Notes under the pieces: generated by a model
Told to the model about the DNA's origin: nothing
Database searches by the model: none
Seen by the model: the letters and a program-made list of their open reading frames with translations, nothing else
Part shown: piece after piece, positions 1 through 8,544 of the stretch
How positions within the stretch are numbered: position 1 is the stretch's first letter
Layout: each line of letters begins with the position of its first letter
Source: Bacteroidaceae bacterium
GTDB lineage: Bacteria; Bacteroidota; Bacteroidia; Bacteroidales; Bacteroidaceae
Direction of reading: 5' to 3'
Length of the DNA: 64,000 nt
Assembly (NCBI GenBank): GCA_017557005.1
Contig: JAFZFZ010000103.1
Span: 1-64,000, forward strand
Made by a program: the position numbers and the translations under genes

Positions 1-1
1 C

Positions 2-442
2 CTTGCCGACGGTGCCCTGCAGGTAGCCGAGATGGAGGAGGTCATCGCCGAGTGCCCCCAGCTGAAGATTGCCATCGGCCACTTCGGCATGGTCACCCGT
101 CCCGAGTGGCAAGAGCAGATCAAGCTGGCCCGCCACGAGAATGTGATGATTGAGTCGGGCGGCATCACCTGGCTCTTCAACGACGAGTTCTACCCCTTCC
201 ACGGCGCCGTGCGTGCCATCCGCGAAGCGGCCGACCTCGTAGGCATGAACAAGCTCATGTGGGGATCGGACTACCCGCGCACCATCACCGCCATCACCTA
301 CCGCATGAGCTACGACTTCGTCAGCAAATCGGCCGAACTCACCGAGCACGACAAGGCCCTGTTCCTGGGTGAGAACGCGCGCCAGTTCTACGGCTTCACC
401 GACCTCGTGGAGCTGCCCTACATCAAGAACATGTCGGAGTAA
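2..442 (+). CDS. Amidohydrolase family protein, C-terminal part (cut by window edge)
   Basis: The reading frame is open from base 2, so the gene begins upstream of the window; 146 residues of its C-terminal part are visible. The segment ends a TIM-barrel of the amidohydrolase-2 type (PF04909): it carries the strand-8 motif MWGSDYPR, whose Asp is normally a metal or catalytic ligand, followed by a short helical tail with GENARQFYGF, typical of the ends of these enzymes. Family members hydrolyse sugar lactones or decarboxylate aromatic acids; the substrate cannot be told from this fragment. The next gene starts 24 bases downstream on the same strand, so the two may be co-transcribed. Confidence 0.8.
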   Translation, partial: LADGALQVAEMEEVIAECPQLKIAIGHFGMVTRPEWQEQIKLARHENVMIESGGITWLFNDEFYPFHGAVRAIREAADLVGMNKLMWGSDYPRTITAITYRMSYDFVSKSAELTEHDKALFLGENARQFYGFTDLVELPYIKNMSE

Positions 443-466
443 ATAATAATAAAAACAAGAAAGAAT

Positions 467-1129
467 ATGAAAGCAATCAAGATGTTATTACTCGCAGGGG
501 TGGCAATGATGTGTGCTTGCCAACCTTCGCCCAAGTCATCAGCATCCAAGACCTCAGCGCCCAAGAGCCTCCTGCTGCTCGTGGATGTGCAGTACGATTT
601 CATTACCGGTTCGCTCGCCGTAGCCGGCGCTCCAGCAGTGATGGACGGCCTCGCCCAGTACATTGCCAATCAGCCACAGGGCAAGTTTGACGCCATCGTC
701 ATGACCGCCGACCACCATCCGGCCGACCACTCATCGTTCACCGCCAACGGCGGCATCTGGCCTGCACACTGCGTGCAGAACACCGAGGGAGCATCCATCT
801 ACCAGTCGGTACTCGATGCAGTAAAGCAGCACGACCCTCAGGCACCCATTTTGACCAAGGGCGACAACGTGGCCGTAGACGAATACTCCATCCTCGCCAA
901 TGAGGCAAGCGCAAAGAAGCTCCTCGCCCTCATTGAAGAGAAGGGCATACAGGAGATCTACGTGGCCGGACTTTGTGGCGACTACTGCGTGGGCAACTCC
1001 ATCAAGGACCTCGTAGCTGCCGGACACGGCGACAAGATTCGCGTGCTCACCCGCTACATCGGCAACATCGACGACGGCACAACCCTCCGCACCATCATTG
1101 CCGACAACAACCTGCAGGTGGCAGAGTAA
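467..1129 (+). CDS. Isochorismatase-fold amidase, nicotinamidase-like, predicted lipoprotein
   Basis: A 220-residue protein of the cysteine hydrolase (isochorismatase/nicotinamidase) family. The PncA-type catalytic set is visible: Asp40 (VDVQYDF), Lys131 (TKGDN) and Cys174 (GDYCV), with metal ligands Asp82, His84 and His101. Nicotinamidase turns nicotinamide into nicotinate for NAD salvage. Unusually, the first about 18 residues form a hydrophobic signal ending MCAC, followed by a Ser/Lys-rich linker, which predicts export and lipid attachment, whereas PncA is normally cytoplasmic. It lies 24 bases after the amidohydrolase and is followed by a strong hairpin. The fold assignment is secure; nicotinamide as the substrate is inferred. 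Confidence 0.85.
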   Translation: MKAIKMLLLAGVAMMCACQPSPKSSASKTSAPKSLLLLVDVQYDFITGSLAVAGAPAVMDGLAQYIANQPQGKFDAIVMTADHHPADHSSFTANGGIWPAHCVQNTEGASIYQSVLDAVKQHDPQAPILTKGDNVAVDEYSILANEASAKKLLALIEEKGIQEIYVAGLCGDYCVGNSIKDLVAAGHGDKIRVLTRYIGNIDDGTTLRTIIADNNLQVAE

Positions 1130-1150
1130 GCATAACTTATCATAAACAGG

Positions 1151-1180
1151 AAAGGGGTGTGTCAGTCGGCACACCCCTTT
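1151..1180 (+). terminator. Hairpin after the nicotinamidase-like gene
   Basis: A perfect 11-bp stem (1151-1161 with 1170-1180) and an 8-base loop, 21 bases past the stop codon. No T-run follows, so it could be a weak terminator or an mRNA 3-prime stabiliser. Confidence 0.6.
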
Positions 1181-1262
1181 GCACATACGCTCTATACTAT
1201 AGATAATAATATAGCCGTTGGACAATCGCTCAAATTTTCAGCGTAACAGATCTGGAAATTTT

Positions 1263-1873
1263 GTGTACAAAATGTGTACAATTTCTTAGCTTAACCCCTA
1301 TGCTGCTCAACGGATTACACAGTTGAATGTGTACAATTGCTTTTTCACTGTTTCCCTTCACATATTTGATACCCTAAGAACTTCTCTGCAAAAGCCCATA
1401 CAGTCCTTGCAACCGCAAGAACTATTCATTCTATGATTTCAAATATCTTTCTGACCGCGAGCAGAAATACTTCTAACCACGAATAGAAACCCTTCTAACC
1501 GCGAATAGAAACATTTCTGCTCGCAGTTAGAAATTCTTCAGTCTCACAAAGAGTATCTTCAAGCCACAGATGAAATGCGTAGAGCATACAGCTACGGCCA
1601 GTAGTGCGCTTCCCCTCAGACTGCGTCACCTGGCATCAGATGCCAATGTTGTCAGCACCTCGTACCGCAAGCACAAAGAATATGTCGCCAAGGGTAAAAT
1701 GGAGCCTGCTCCTTCATCAAGGCTTGCTTCGCGATACCTGAAGAAGATCGAACAGGAAGAAAGGAGCAAAACATCTAAAAAACAGATGCCCGCAAGCAAT
1801 TGTACACATTCGACAACATAATCCACAGACTAACATGTGGGTTATCTCGAAAAATTGTACACATTTTGTACAC
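1263..1873. mobile_element. 611-bp MITE-like element with 78-bp imperfect terminal inverted repeats
   Basis: Bases 1263-1340 and 1796-1873 are inverted copies of each other, 78 bp each, aligned without gaps. The outer 22 bases and the inner 16 bases are identical; the 40 bases between them match at about 21 positions. Both conserved blocks are built round TGTGTACAA. The 455-bp interior holds a cluster of 18-20-bp repeats (1448-1533) and no convincing gene. I see no obvious target-site duplication. It could be a miniature inverted-repeat element, the remnant of a larger transposon, or a paired protein-binding array. Confidence 0.55.
1448..1533. repeat. Four 18-20-bp partly palindromic repeats at about 22-bp spacing
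   Basis: Units at 1448-1467, 1471-1488, 1493-1510 and 1514-1533 share the pattern TTCTaACCgCGAatAGAA. The fourth is in reverse orientation. Each unit begins TTCT and ends AGAA, giving partial dyad symmetry, and the starts are 23, 22 and 21 bases apart, about two helical turns. They lie inside the inverted-repeat element. Function unknown; the spacing would suit cooperative protein binding. Confidence 0.6.
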
Positions 1874-1913
1874 TAAAAATTACATCTTCGCTCGAGATTC
1901 TCTGTTTTTTCGT

Positions 1914-2522
1914 TTAGTCCTGGTCACTACGAGAACTCTGAGTACTCTGCCCACTCTGATTATAGTTCGGATATCCACCGCGAGCCTGCATGCGTGCACG
2001 ATACATCTGCTCTTTGATACCGCCCTCCGCGAGGAAACGGCGCTTCTGCGCCTCAATGAGGCTGGTGATGAGCACGTCAAACTGGTGGAGCATGGTGATG
2101 GCGATGTTGGCAGCCGTCTCGGCTGAGCGCGTGTCCACCATATGCTGATACTGCTCGGGGAGCATGTGAGTGCGCGTGTAGGAGCGTGTCTGCTGCGTGC
2201 GTGGGTCGTCAACAGACCAACGCGTGAGGCGGCGGGTGAGGAGGTAGTCCTCGTAGTCGAGGAGCAGTTCGTGCATGCTCGACTTGGCCACGTTAGTCAG
2301 TTTCAGTTCCATCTCGCGTGAGGTGATGCCATCGACGCTGCCTTCAGCGATATTCTGCTTGCCCGAGCGTGCAGCCTGTATCATCTGATCGATGGTGCGG
2401 TCGCCCTTCTGCAAGTGTTTGTGCGCAAAGTCGTAAGTAAGCGCATAGATGCACTCGGCCAGCTGAAACACGTGAAGTTTGCGGTAGTTGCCCTCCTGAG
2501 GGAGAAAGTCGGTGGTGTTCAT
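1914..2522 (-). CDS. Four-helix-bundle suffix domain protein (S23-like)
   Basis: A 202-residue protein. Residues about 13-100 match the four-helix-bundle family related to the 23S rRNA intervening-sequence protein: an early KLHVFQLAECIYALTYDF helix, then the typical IQAARSGKQNIAEG and a basic/acidic third helix. The C-terminal half is the extra suffix seen in a Bacteroidales subfamily. The last about 14 residues (Ser/Gln/Asp-rich) are encoded by low-complexity repeats of the ACTCTGAG type that also occur just upstream of the gene. ATG at 2522 is preferred to the GTG one codon earlier. It stands alone beside the inverted-repeat element. The molecular function of this family is unknown. Confidence 0.8.
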   Translation of the reverse strand: MNTTDFLPQEGNYRKLHVFQLAECIYALTYDFAHKHLQKGDRTIDQMIQAARSGKQNIAEGSVDGITSREMELKLTNVAKSSMHELLLDYEDYLLTRRLTRWSVDDPRTQQTRSYTRTHMLPEQYQHMVDTRSAETAANIAITMLHQFDVLITSLIEAQKRRFLAEGGIKEQMYRARMQARGGYPNYNQSGQSTQSSRSDQD

Positions 2523-2559
2523 CACGGTGCGGTATTGATGGTTTTTGTATTGTTGTCAT

Positions 2560-2630
2560 TTCTTATCGGAGTGCTCTGAGTGCTCCGAGAACTCTGAGAA
2601 CTCCAAGAAAAGCTCCAAATCCTCTGCAAA
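2560..2630. repeat. Low-complexity CTCTGAG/CTCCGAG repeat
   Basis: Repeated blocks of the kind GAGTGCTCTGAGTGCTCCGA and AGAACTCTGAGAACTCCAAG fill the leader of the four-helix-bundle gene. The same words recur at 1927-1960 inside that gene's 3-prime end, at 9410-9430 and at 56665-56697, so this is a dispersed family in the genome. Confidence 0.6.
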
Positions 2631-2718
2631 GATAGTAAACATCCCCTAGCCCTAATCAAAAGAATCCCTAAAATCTGCGTATGTTTTATAACATATTTCG
2701 AAAGAATTTTGGCATTTT

Positions 2719-2751
2719 TTTGATTATTACAAAAGGGAATGACTATATTTG
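2719..2751 (+). promoter_or_regulatory. Bacteroides-type promoter of the outer-membrane protein gene
   Basis: TTTG at 2719-2722, a 21-base spacer, then TATATTTG at 2744-2751, matching the -33/-7 consensus of Bacteroidales vegetative promoters. The ATG follows at 2772. Confidence 0.7.
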
Positions 2752-2771
2752 TCCCAACTAAGTTATATGCT

Positions 2772-3335
2772 ATGAAAAAGATTAAAAGCATAATGGCAAT
2801 TGCAGCATGTCTGCTATTCGCATCATCATCCCTCTCTGCACAAACCCTCAAGGAGAGTTTCTCTGCTGAAGGTCGTGAGAACTGGAAACCTGAGTTTACC
2901 TTGCGTGGCAATGTAGGCATCTATACAGGTGGACCTATCTTATCAGGTGGAGTACGCATTGACAATAAGCGCACGATAGGTTTGATGGTTGGTAAACATG
3001 AAATTTATATTGACGACGTCCCCGGTGATATACAGTACATCCTAACCAATGTTTTCATTCGTCGTTATTTCCACTTGGGTGAGCGTCAGAGATTCGCGTT
3101 TTACAGTGATCTTTCAGCTGGTGCAGGATGGGTATATGAGGTGAATGGCAAATATTGGAAAAACACTGAGAATGACGAGGAGATAGAAATGATTAGTGAT
3201 AGTCCTGGCGATGTCTATCCCATCATCTCATGGCAGCCCGGTATACGAGTAAGATTCTATAAGAACATCCACATGTTCCTCGGTCCTACTATAGCCACAA
3301 ACTGCATGGGCGTTCACATCGGTATAGGTTTCTAA
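2772..3335 (+). CDS. Small exported protein, probable outer-membrane beta-barrel
   Basis: A 187-residue protein with a clear signal peptide (MKKIKSIMAIAACLLFASS, cleavage after SLSAQ). The rest consists of alternating amphipathic strands and Gly/aromatic turns (GNVGIYTGG, YHLGERQRFAFYSDLSAGAGW), ending in a long strand with terminal Phe, as expected of an 8-stranded barrel. An earlier in-frame ATG at 2739 lies within the promoter and would add residues ahead of the signal peptide, so 2772 is chosen. Its own promoter and terminator make it a single-gene unit. I do not recognise a named family and cannot assign a ligand or role. Confidence 0.65.
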   Translation: MKKIKSIMAIAACLLFASSSLSAQTLKESFSAEGRENWKPEFTLRGNVGIYTGGPILSGGVRIDNKRTIGLMVGKHEIYIDDVPGDIQYILTNVFIRRYFHLGERQRFAFYSDLSAGAGWVYEVNGKYWKNTENDEEIEMISDSPGDVYPIISWQPGIRVRFYKNIHMFLGPTIATNCMGVHIGIGF

Positions 3336-3367
3336 CAAAAGAAACAAATTGTAGATAAAGAAATAGT

Positions 3368-3399
3368 AGCGGGTGTACCAATCGGTGCACCCGCTTCTT
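3368..3399 (+). terminator. Hairpin terminator after the outer-membrane protein gene
   Basis: A 12-bp stem (3368-3379 with 3384-3395, one A/G mismatch) with loop AATC, then TTCTTG. About 30 bases past the stop codon. Confidence 0.7.
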
Positions 3400-3565
3400 G
3401 TAAGAAAAGGCATAAAGTCATCATCCCCAAATAATGCGCCCCGTACTACATCTATGCCCACTCTGCTGAGTCAGCATGTATTCAAAAAATAGGCGCAGAC
3501 GTATCTTGAAGATATGACTGACTCACTCAATCTCTTTTCAGAAAAGCACTAAACACTAAACCACT

Positions 3566-3706
3566 ATGCGAATCAACTGGAAAGGAAGCCTCAAGCTATG
3601 GGAACGGAAGCCAGTCGGCGCGGAGTGCGTCGGCGGACTTATTTTGAACGAAAGATCGCGCCCCGCTCAGAAGAAATCGAAAAACTTGGGGAAAGCGATA
3701 TCATGA
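3566..3706 (+). CDS. Doubtful 46-codon ORF in a GC-rich patch
   Basis: ATG at 3566 to TGA at 3706 encodes a basic 46-residue peptide (begins MRINWKGSLKLWERKPVG). The patch 3590-3680 is clearly richer in GC than the surrounding intergenic DNA, which may mean a decayed gene fragment. There is no clear ribosome-binding site and no family match I recognise. The rest of 3400-3770 holds nothing else I can support. Confidence 0.2.
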   Translation: MRINWKGSLKLWERKPVGAECVGGLILNERSRPAQKKSKNLGKAIS

Positions 3707-3771
3707 ATGAGAAAAATAACTAATTTTGCTAGTCGATAGCAATTGATTGGACCAACACACACTAATATAAT

Positions 3772-4788
3772 ATGAAAGCAGTACAGATTACAGCTCCGAA
3801 CATCGTAGGGATGGCGGACGTGGCCATGCCTCAGATGGGCGCTGGCGAAGTGATGGTAAAGATTGAGTATGTGGGCTTCTGCGGATCGGACCTCAACACC
3901 TTCCTCGGACGAAACCCTATGGTGAAGCTGCCCGTGATACCGGGACATGAGGTGGGAGCGGTGATTGAGGCCGTGGGCGAAGGCGTGCCCGAGACCTTAC
4001 AGCCGGGCATGACGGTGACGCTGAACCCCTATACGAACTGTGGCAAGTGTGCTGCATGCCGCAACGGACGTGTGAACGCATGCCAGTATAACGAGACGCT
4101 GGGCGTGCAGCGCAGTGGTGTGATGGCCGAATATGCGGTGCTGCCCTGGCAGAAGATAATACCCGCCGAGGGTATCTCGGTGCGCGACTGCGCGCTGATA
4201 GAGCCCATGAGCGTGGGTTTCCATGCGGTGAGCCGCGCAGCCGTGGACGACAACGACACGGTGATGGTGATAGGCTGTGGCATGGTGGGACTGGGTGCCG
4301 TGGTGCGCGCTGCTCTGCGTGGTGCGACGGTGATTGCCGTGGACCTCGACGATGAGAAGCTGGCGCTGGCACAGCGCGTGGGCGCTACGCACGTAATAAA
4401 CTCGGCCAAGGAGAACGTGCACGAGCGCATCGCTGAGCTCACCGCGGGCTTGGGTGCCGACGTGGTGATAGAGGCGGTAGGACACCCCAGCACATATGTG
4501 ATGGCGGTGGACGAGGTGGCCTTCACGGGACGCGTGGTGTGCATAGGCTATGCGAAGAGTGAGGTGGCCTTCCAGACGAAGCTGTTCGTGCAGAAGGAGC
4601 TGGACATCCGTGGCTCGCGCAATGCGATGCCGAGCGACTTCCGCGCGGTGATACGCTACATGCAGTCAGGAGCATTCCCTGCCGAGGAGTTTATCAGCCG
4701 CATCATTGAGCCTACCCAAGCGGACGAGGCGCTGAACGAGTGGGCGGAGGCACCGGGCAAGGTATTCCGTATTTTGGTGAAGTTTTAG
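3772..4788 (+). CDS. Zinc-dependent alcohol dehydrogenase (MDR family)
   Basis: A 338-residue medium-chain dehydrogenase. The GroES-like N-terminal domain has the catalytic-zinc residues Cys in GFCGSD and His-Glu in PGHE, and the structural-zinc set of four cysteines in NCGKCAACRNGRVNAC. The Rossmann domain has GCGMVGLGAV for NAD(P), followed by Asp at the end of strand 2 (VDLDDEK), favouring NAD. Family members oxidise sugar alcohols, sugar acids or threonine; the closest style is the L-galactonate/sorbitol dehydrogenase-like group, but the substrate is not determined by the sequence. It is a single gene ending at a bidirectional terminator. Confidence 0.88.
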   Translation: MKAVQITAPNIVGMADVAMPQMGAGEVMVKIEYVGFCGSDLNTFLGRNPMVKLPVIPGHEVGAVIEAVGEGVPETLQPGMTVTLNPYTNCGKCAACRNGRVNACQYNETLGVQRSGVMAEYAVLPWQKIIPAEGISVRDCALIEPMSVGFHAVSRAAVDDNDTVMVIGCGMVGLGAVVRAALRGATVIAVDLDDEKLALAQRVGATHVINSAKENVHERIAELTAGLGADVVIEAVGHPSTYVMAVDEVAFTGRVVCIGYAKSEVAFQTKLFVQKELDIRGSRNAMPSDFRAVIRYMQSGAFPAEEFISRIIEPTQADEALNEWAEAPGKVFRILVKF

Positions 4789-4861
4789 GAAGTCTCACCC
4801 CAAATGGCACACTAAATTAAAGATTAAAAACTCTGACGTTGACTTCTAACTTTTAATTCAT

Positions 4862-4892
4862 AAAAAAGGAGCGATCAGTTCGCTCCTTTTTT
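4862..4892. terminator. Bidirectional terminator between convergent genes
   Basis: A 13-bp perfect stem, AAAAAAGGAGCGA (4862-4874) with TCGCTCCTTTTTT (4880-4892) and loop TCAGT, works in both directions. The right arm overlaps the last codons of the GH20 gene. Confidence 0.9.
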
Positions 4893-6491
4893 GTTGACAA
4901 TCTCAAACGGTACGCGCACGGAGACGCCGCTTCGCATGAGGTCGGTGAGGTTGGGATAGATGCGCTCCTTGAACGAGGCCCAGCTGCGCTGCTCCATCTG
5001 CGTCCACCCTGCCTCGGCGAGGGCGAGGGCGCGGGGAAAGGCCATGTAGGTGGCGCGGTTGACATCGGCAATGGCTTCAGCCCAGAGGGTACCCATGACG
5101 CCTTGTATGTGTTGTTGCTCCTCGGCGGGGCGGCCATAGCCGGGGTCGAGCTTATAGCAGTTCTCGAGCGTAGAGAGTGGCATGCCCCAGTTGTTGTACT
5201 CGGGCAGATCGCCCTTCCACTGCGGGTAGTCGAGGTAGGCATACTCGCCCGGAGCCATGATGAGGGGATGGCCATGCTGATGCGTGAGGGTCTGACAGGT
5301 GGGGGTAAGCCCGTAGCGCCAGGTAACAAGCGTCACATCCTTGGGATAGGGGAAGAGGTAATCATTGGCGGGCGGATAGATGTTGTCGAGTTCGCACCAG
5401 AGGATGGCTTTCTTGCCTTGGTGGCGCACCGCCTCGAGCACGCGGCCGAAGAAGGGTATCATGAGGTCGGTAGCCTTGGTGTAGCCATGGCTCTGCATCA
5501 GGGCACGGCAGTGCTCACACTGGGCCCAGTTGGCCGGTACGGCAGCCTCATCGCCTCCGAGGTGTATGTAGGGCGATGGGAACAGGGCGGCCACCTCGCG
5601 GATGACATCGTCCAGGATGCGGTAGCTCAATTCATTGGCTGCACACACCATGCGATTAGTGGTGGTGCCCACCACGACAGTGTCGGTGGCAAGGTGCGAA
5701 CAGGCGAGCTCGGGGTAGGCCGAGAGGATGGCTACGGTGTGGCCGGGGATGTCGATCTCGGGCACCACCTCGATGTGGCGCTCGGCGGCATAGGCGATGA
5801 TGCGGCGCAGGTCGTCGTGCGTGTAGTGCTGGCGGCTGGCCAGGCGGGGGTGGCTATCGATGTGGATGCGCCAGCCCTGGTCGTCGGTGAGGTGCAGCTG
5901 CAGCACATTGTACTTGTACTTGGCCATCTGATCGATGAAGAACTCGACATCCTCGACGGGGAGGAAGTGGCGGGCGGGATCGAGCATGAGGGCGCGACGG
6001 GCAAAGCGGGGTGCATCGTCGATGACGATGGGCGACACCTCGTCAGATGCGGTGGCACACACATCGCCCAGGAGGAGCTGGTCGAGCGTGGTAGAGGCGC
6101 GGTAGAGGGCCTCGGCCGTGCTACCGCGTAGAGTGATGGCGCGGTGCGACACCTCGAGGCGGTAGTGCTCGGCACCCTGCAGTGTGGGGTCGATGGCTAA
6201 GGTGATGCTGCCCTTGCGGGGTTGCGATGCGAGGGGCACTGCCACGCCGGTGCGGTGCAGAATGCTGTGGGCGATGGCCTCGGCAACGGGCACGAGCGAG
6301 TCGGCCGGACAACAGATGGTGGTGCGGCCCGCCTCGATGCGGAAGGGCTTACCCTGGGGCAGCTCTACGTGATTGGGCATGGGGATGAGGGCCGAGAGGT
6401 TGTCTTGTGCTGCGATGGGCCCAGCGATGGGGAGTGCCAGGGCAAGCGCCAAGAGGGCTCGGCATGCGAGGGTGCGAAGGGGAAATGACAT
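4875..6491 (-). CDS. Beta-N-acetylhexosaminidase, GH20
   Basis: A 538-residue exported glycosidase. Residues 1-28 are a signal peptide. Residues about 35-150 form the alpha/beta GH20 N-terminal domain, and 155-500 the catalytic TIM barrel. The substrate-assisted catalytic pair is Asp314-Glu315 in HLGGDEAA, and LHLTDDQGWR and PEIDIPGHT are GH20 landmarks. The enzyme removes terminal GlcNAc/GalNAc from host or dietary glycans, probably in the periplasm. It stands alone, divergent from no regulator, with aroC upstream on the same strand about 175 bases away. There is no lipobox. Confidence 0.93.
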   Translation of the reverse strand: MSFPLRTLACRALLALALALPIAGPIAAQDNLSALIPMPNHVELPQGKPFRIEAGRTTICCPADSLVPVAEAIAHSILHRTGVAVPLASQPRKGSITLAIDPTLQGAEHYRLEVSHRAITLRGSTAEALYRASTTLDQLLLGDVCATASDEVSPIVIDDAPRFARRALMLDPARHFLPVEDVEFFIDQMAKYKYNVLQLHLTDDQGWRIHIDSHPRLASRQHYTHDDLRRIIAYAAERHIEVVPEIDIPGHTVAILSAYPELACSHLATDTVVVGTTTNRMVCAANELSYRILDDVIREVAALFPSPYIHLGGDEAAVPANWAQCEHCRALMQSHGYTKATDLMIPFFGRVLEAVRHQGKKAILWCELDNIYPPANDYLFPYPKDVTLVTWRYGLTPTCQTLTHQHGHPLIMAPGEYAYLDYPQWKGDLPEYNNWGMPLSTLENCYKLDPGYGRPAEEQQHIQGVMGTLWAEAIADVNRATYMAFPRALALAEAGWTQMEQRSWASFKERIYPNLTDLMRSGVSVRVPFEIVNKKGAN

Positions 6492-6540
6492 CAGTGTTTC
6501 TCTGCTTTATACTGTAAATAACTTAAGTTTCGCGGAGCTC

Positions 6541-6660
6541 AACTTTTTAGGAGTTAAAAGGAGTTAAAGGAAGATATCGCTTCGCTCCTGGGGAGCTAAA
6601 GGCCAATAGTTCTTTCGCGCGTTCGAGACATTTGGCCTTTATCTCCATTTATCTCCATTC
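6541..6660. repeat. Intergenic low-complexity repeats and a hairpin between aroC and GH20
   Basis: GGAGTTAAAAGGAGTTAAAGG (6550-6570) and, on the other side of a hairpin, repeated ATCTCCATTT (6641-6658) are related words in opposite orientation. The hairpin itself pairs AAAGGCCAA (6598-6606) with TTGGCCTTT (6632-6640) across a 25-base loop and could end aroC transcription. Confidence 0.45.
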
Positions 6661-6666
6661 AACTTC

Positions 6667-7743
<1,077 letters not shown>

Positions 7744-7854
7744 GAGGGGTGAGAGTTTAGGGTTGAGGGGTGAGGGGTGAGAGTTTAGGGTTGAGGGTTT
7801 GGTGTGTCTGCCGGATGGCTCATTCAACATTCAACCCTCAACATTCAACCTTGA
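7744..7854. repeat. Low-complexity repeats in the aroC leader
   Basis: The slyD-aroC gap consists largely of GAGGGGTGAGAGTTTAGGGT-type words (7747-7800) and ATTCAACCCTCAACATTCAA-type words (7822-7850). The same GGGTGAGGGGTGAGGG word recurs inside a protease-TPR gene at 55362-55378. No promoter consensus is visible in this gap. Confidence 0.6.
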
Positions 7855-8442
7855 TTAGTGGCAGCAGTCGCAACCGCCGTCGTGGTCGCCACAGCCATCG
7901 CAGCCACCACCGCAGCTGTCGCAGCCGCATCCGCAGCCACCCTGACCGGTGATGATGTTGATAAGTGCCTGAATCTCTTCCTTAGTTGCATCGTGCATGC
8001 TGAGTACCTTACCCTCGAAAGCAAGGCCCATGCCTGCGTAGGGATGGTTGAGGTCGATGGTCACGGTGCTCTCCTTAACCTCTACCACGAGGCCGTTCAT
8101 GCGCTGACCCTCGGCATTGACAAGGGGAATCACGTTGCCGGGATAGATCTGCTTGTCGTCAAACTTGCCATTGATGCAGAAGATGTTCTTGTCTACATCG
8201 ATAACGTACTCCTCGTTGCGGTCGCCATTGGTCTCGTCCTTGGTGAGGGTGAAGTTGAAGGTGTCGCCCTCCTTGAGGTCGTTGAACTTCTCCTCGAATG
8301 CTTCGAAGGTGAAGCCCAAACCGGTGGTAAACTGGAAGGGATGCTCGGCGGTAGCCTGCTCTACGAGTTCTTTCACGCCGTCGAGTACGGTGTACATATC
8401 GTATGTTACGATAATGGTCTTGCTAGGATTGATTTCTGCCAT
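7855..8442 (-). CDS. slyD: SlyD-type FKBP peptidyl-prolyl isomerase with Cys/His-rich tail
   Basis: A 195-residue protein. The FKBP domain is interrupted by an insert-in-flap chaperone domain, as in SlyD (GLGFTFEAFEEKFNDLKEGDTFNF, then DLNHPYAGMGLAFEGKVL). The C-terminal about 28 residues are almost only Gly, Cys, Asp and His (GCGCDSCGGGCDGCGDHDGG...), a metal-binding tail that in enterobacteria delivers nickel to hydrogenase. ATG 8442 is preceded by AAAGAGAAT and matches the family start; the frame upstream is not conserved. Its -7 box (TACCTTTG on the minus strand) is at 8483-8490. It probably folds proteins and buffers metal in the cytoplasm. Confidence 0.92.
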   Translation of the reverse strand: MAEINPSKTIIVTYDMYTVLDGVKELVEQATAEHPFQFTTGLGFTFEAFEEKFNDLKEGDTFNFTLTKDETNGDRNEEYVIDVDKNIFCINGKFDDKQIYPGNVIPLVNAEGQRMNGLVVEVKESTVTIDLNHPYAGMGLAFEGKVLSMHDATKEEIQALINIITGQGGCGCGCDSCGGGCDGCGDHDGGCDCCH

Positions 8443-8482
8443 ATTCTCTTTGTTTTTATATATTTTATACAATTCTTGATTG

Positions 8483-8490
8483 CAAAGGTA
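8483..8490 (-). promoter_or_regulatory. -7 box of slyD
   Basis: Minus-strand TACCTTTG, about 40 bases upstream of the slyD ATG; no good TTTG at -33. Confidence 0.5.
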
Positions 8491-8544
8491 AGCTTTTTTC
8501 TCGGATTACAGTTCTATTGGCATCAGTTAATCGATTTTTTACAC

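Noticed and set aside
1448..1533. CRISPR array
   Set aside because: Repeats of 18-20 bp with 3-4-bp gaps, one inverted, no spacers and no cas genes.
1570..1821. 83-codon ORF inside the inverted-repeat element
   Set aside because: It begins without a ribosome-binding site, runs into the right inverted repeat, overlaps an equally long antisense ORF and shows no domain.
5103..6131. 342-codon ORF on the plus strand
   Set aside because: It is the antisense shadow of the GH20 gene, whose catalytic motifs are intact; long antisense frames are expected at this GC content.
7744..7830. 29-residue N-terminal extension of AroC
   Set aside because: The family start is MNTIGTLF at 7743; the extension is encoded by simple repeats that occur elsewhere.
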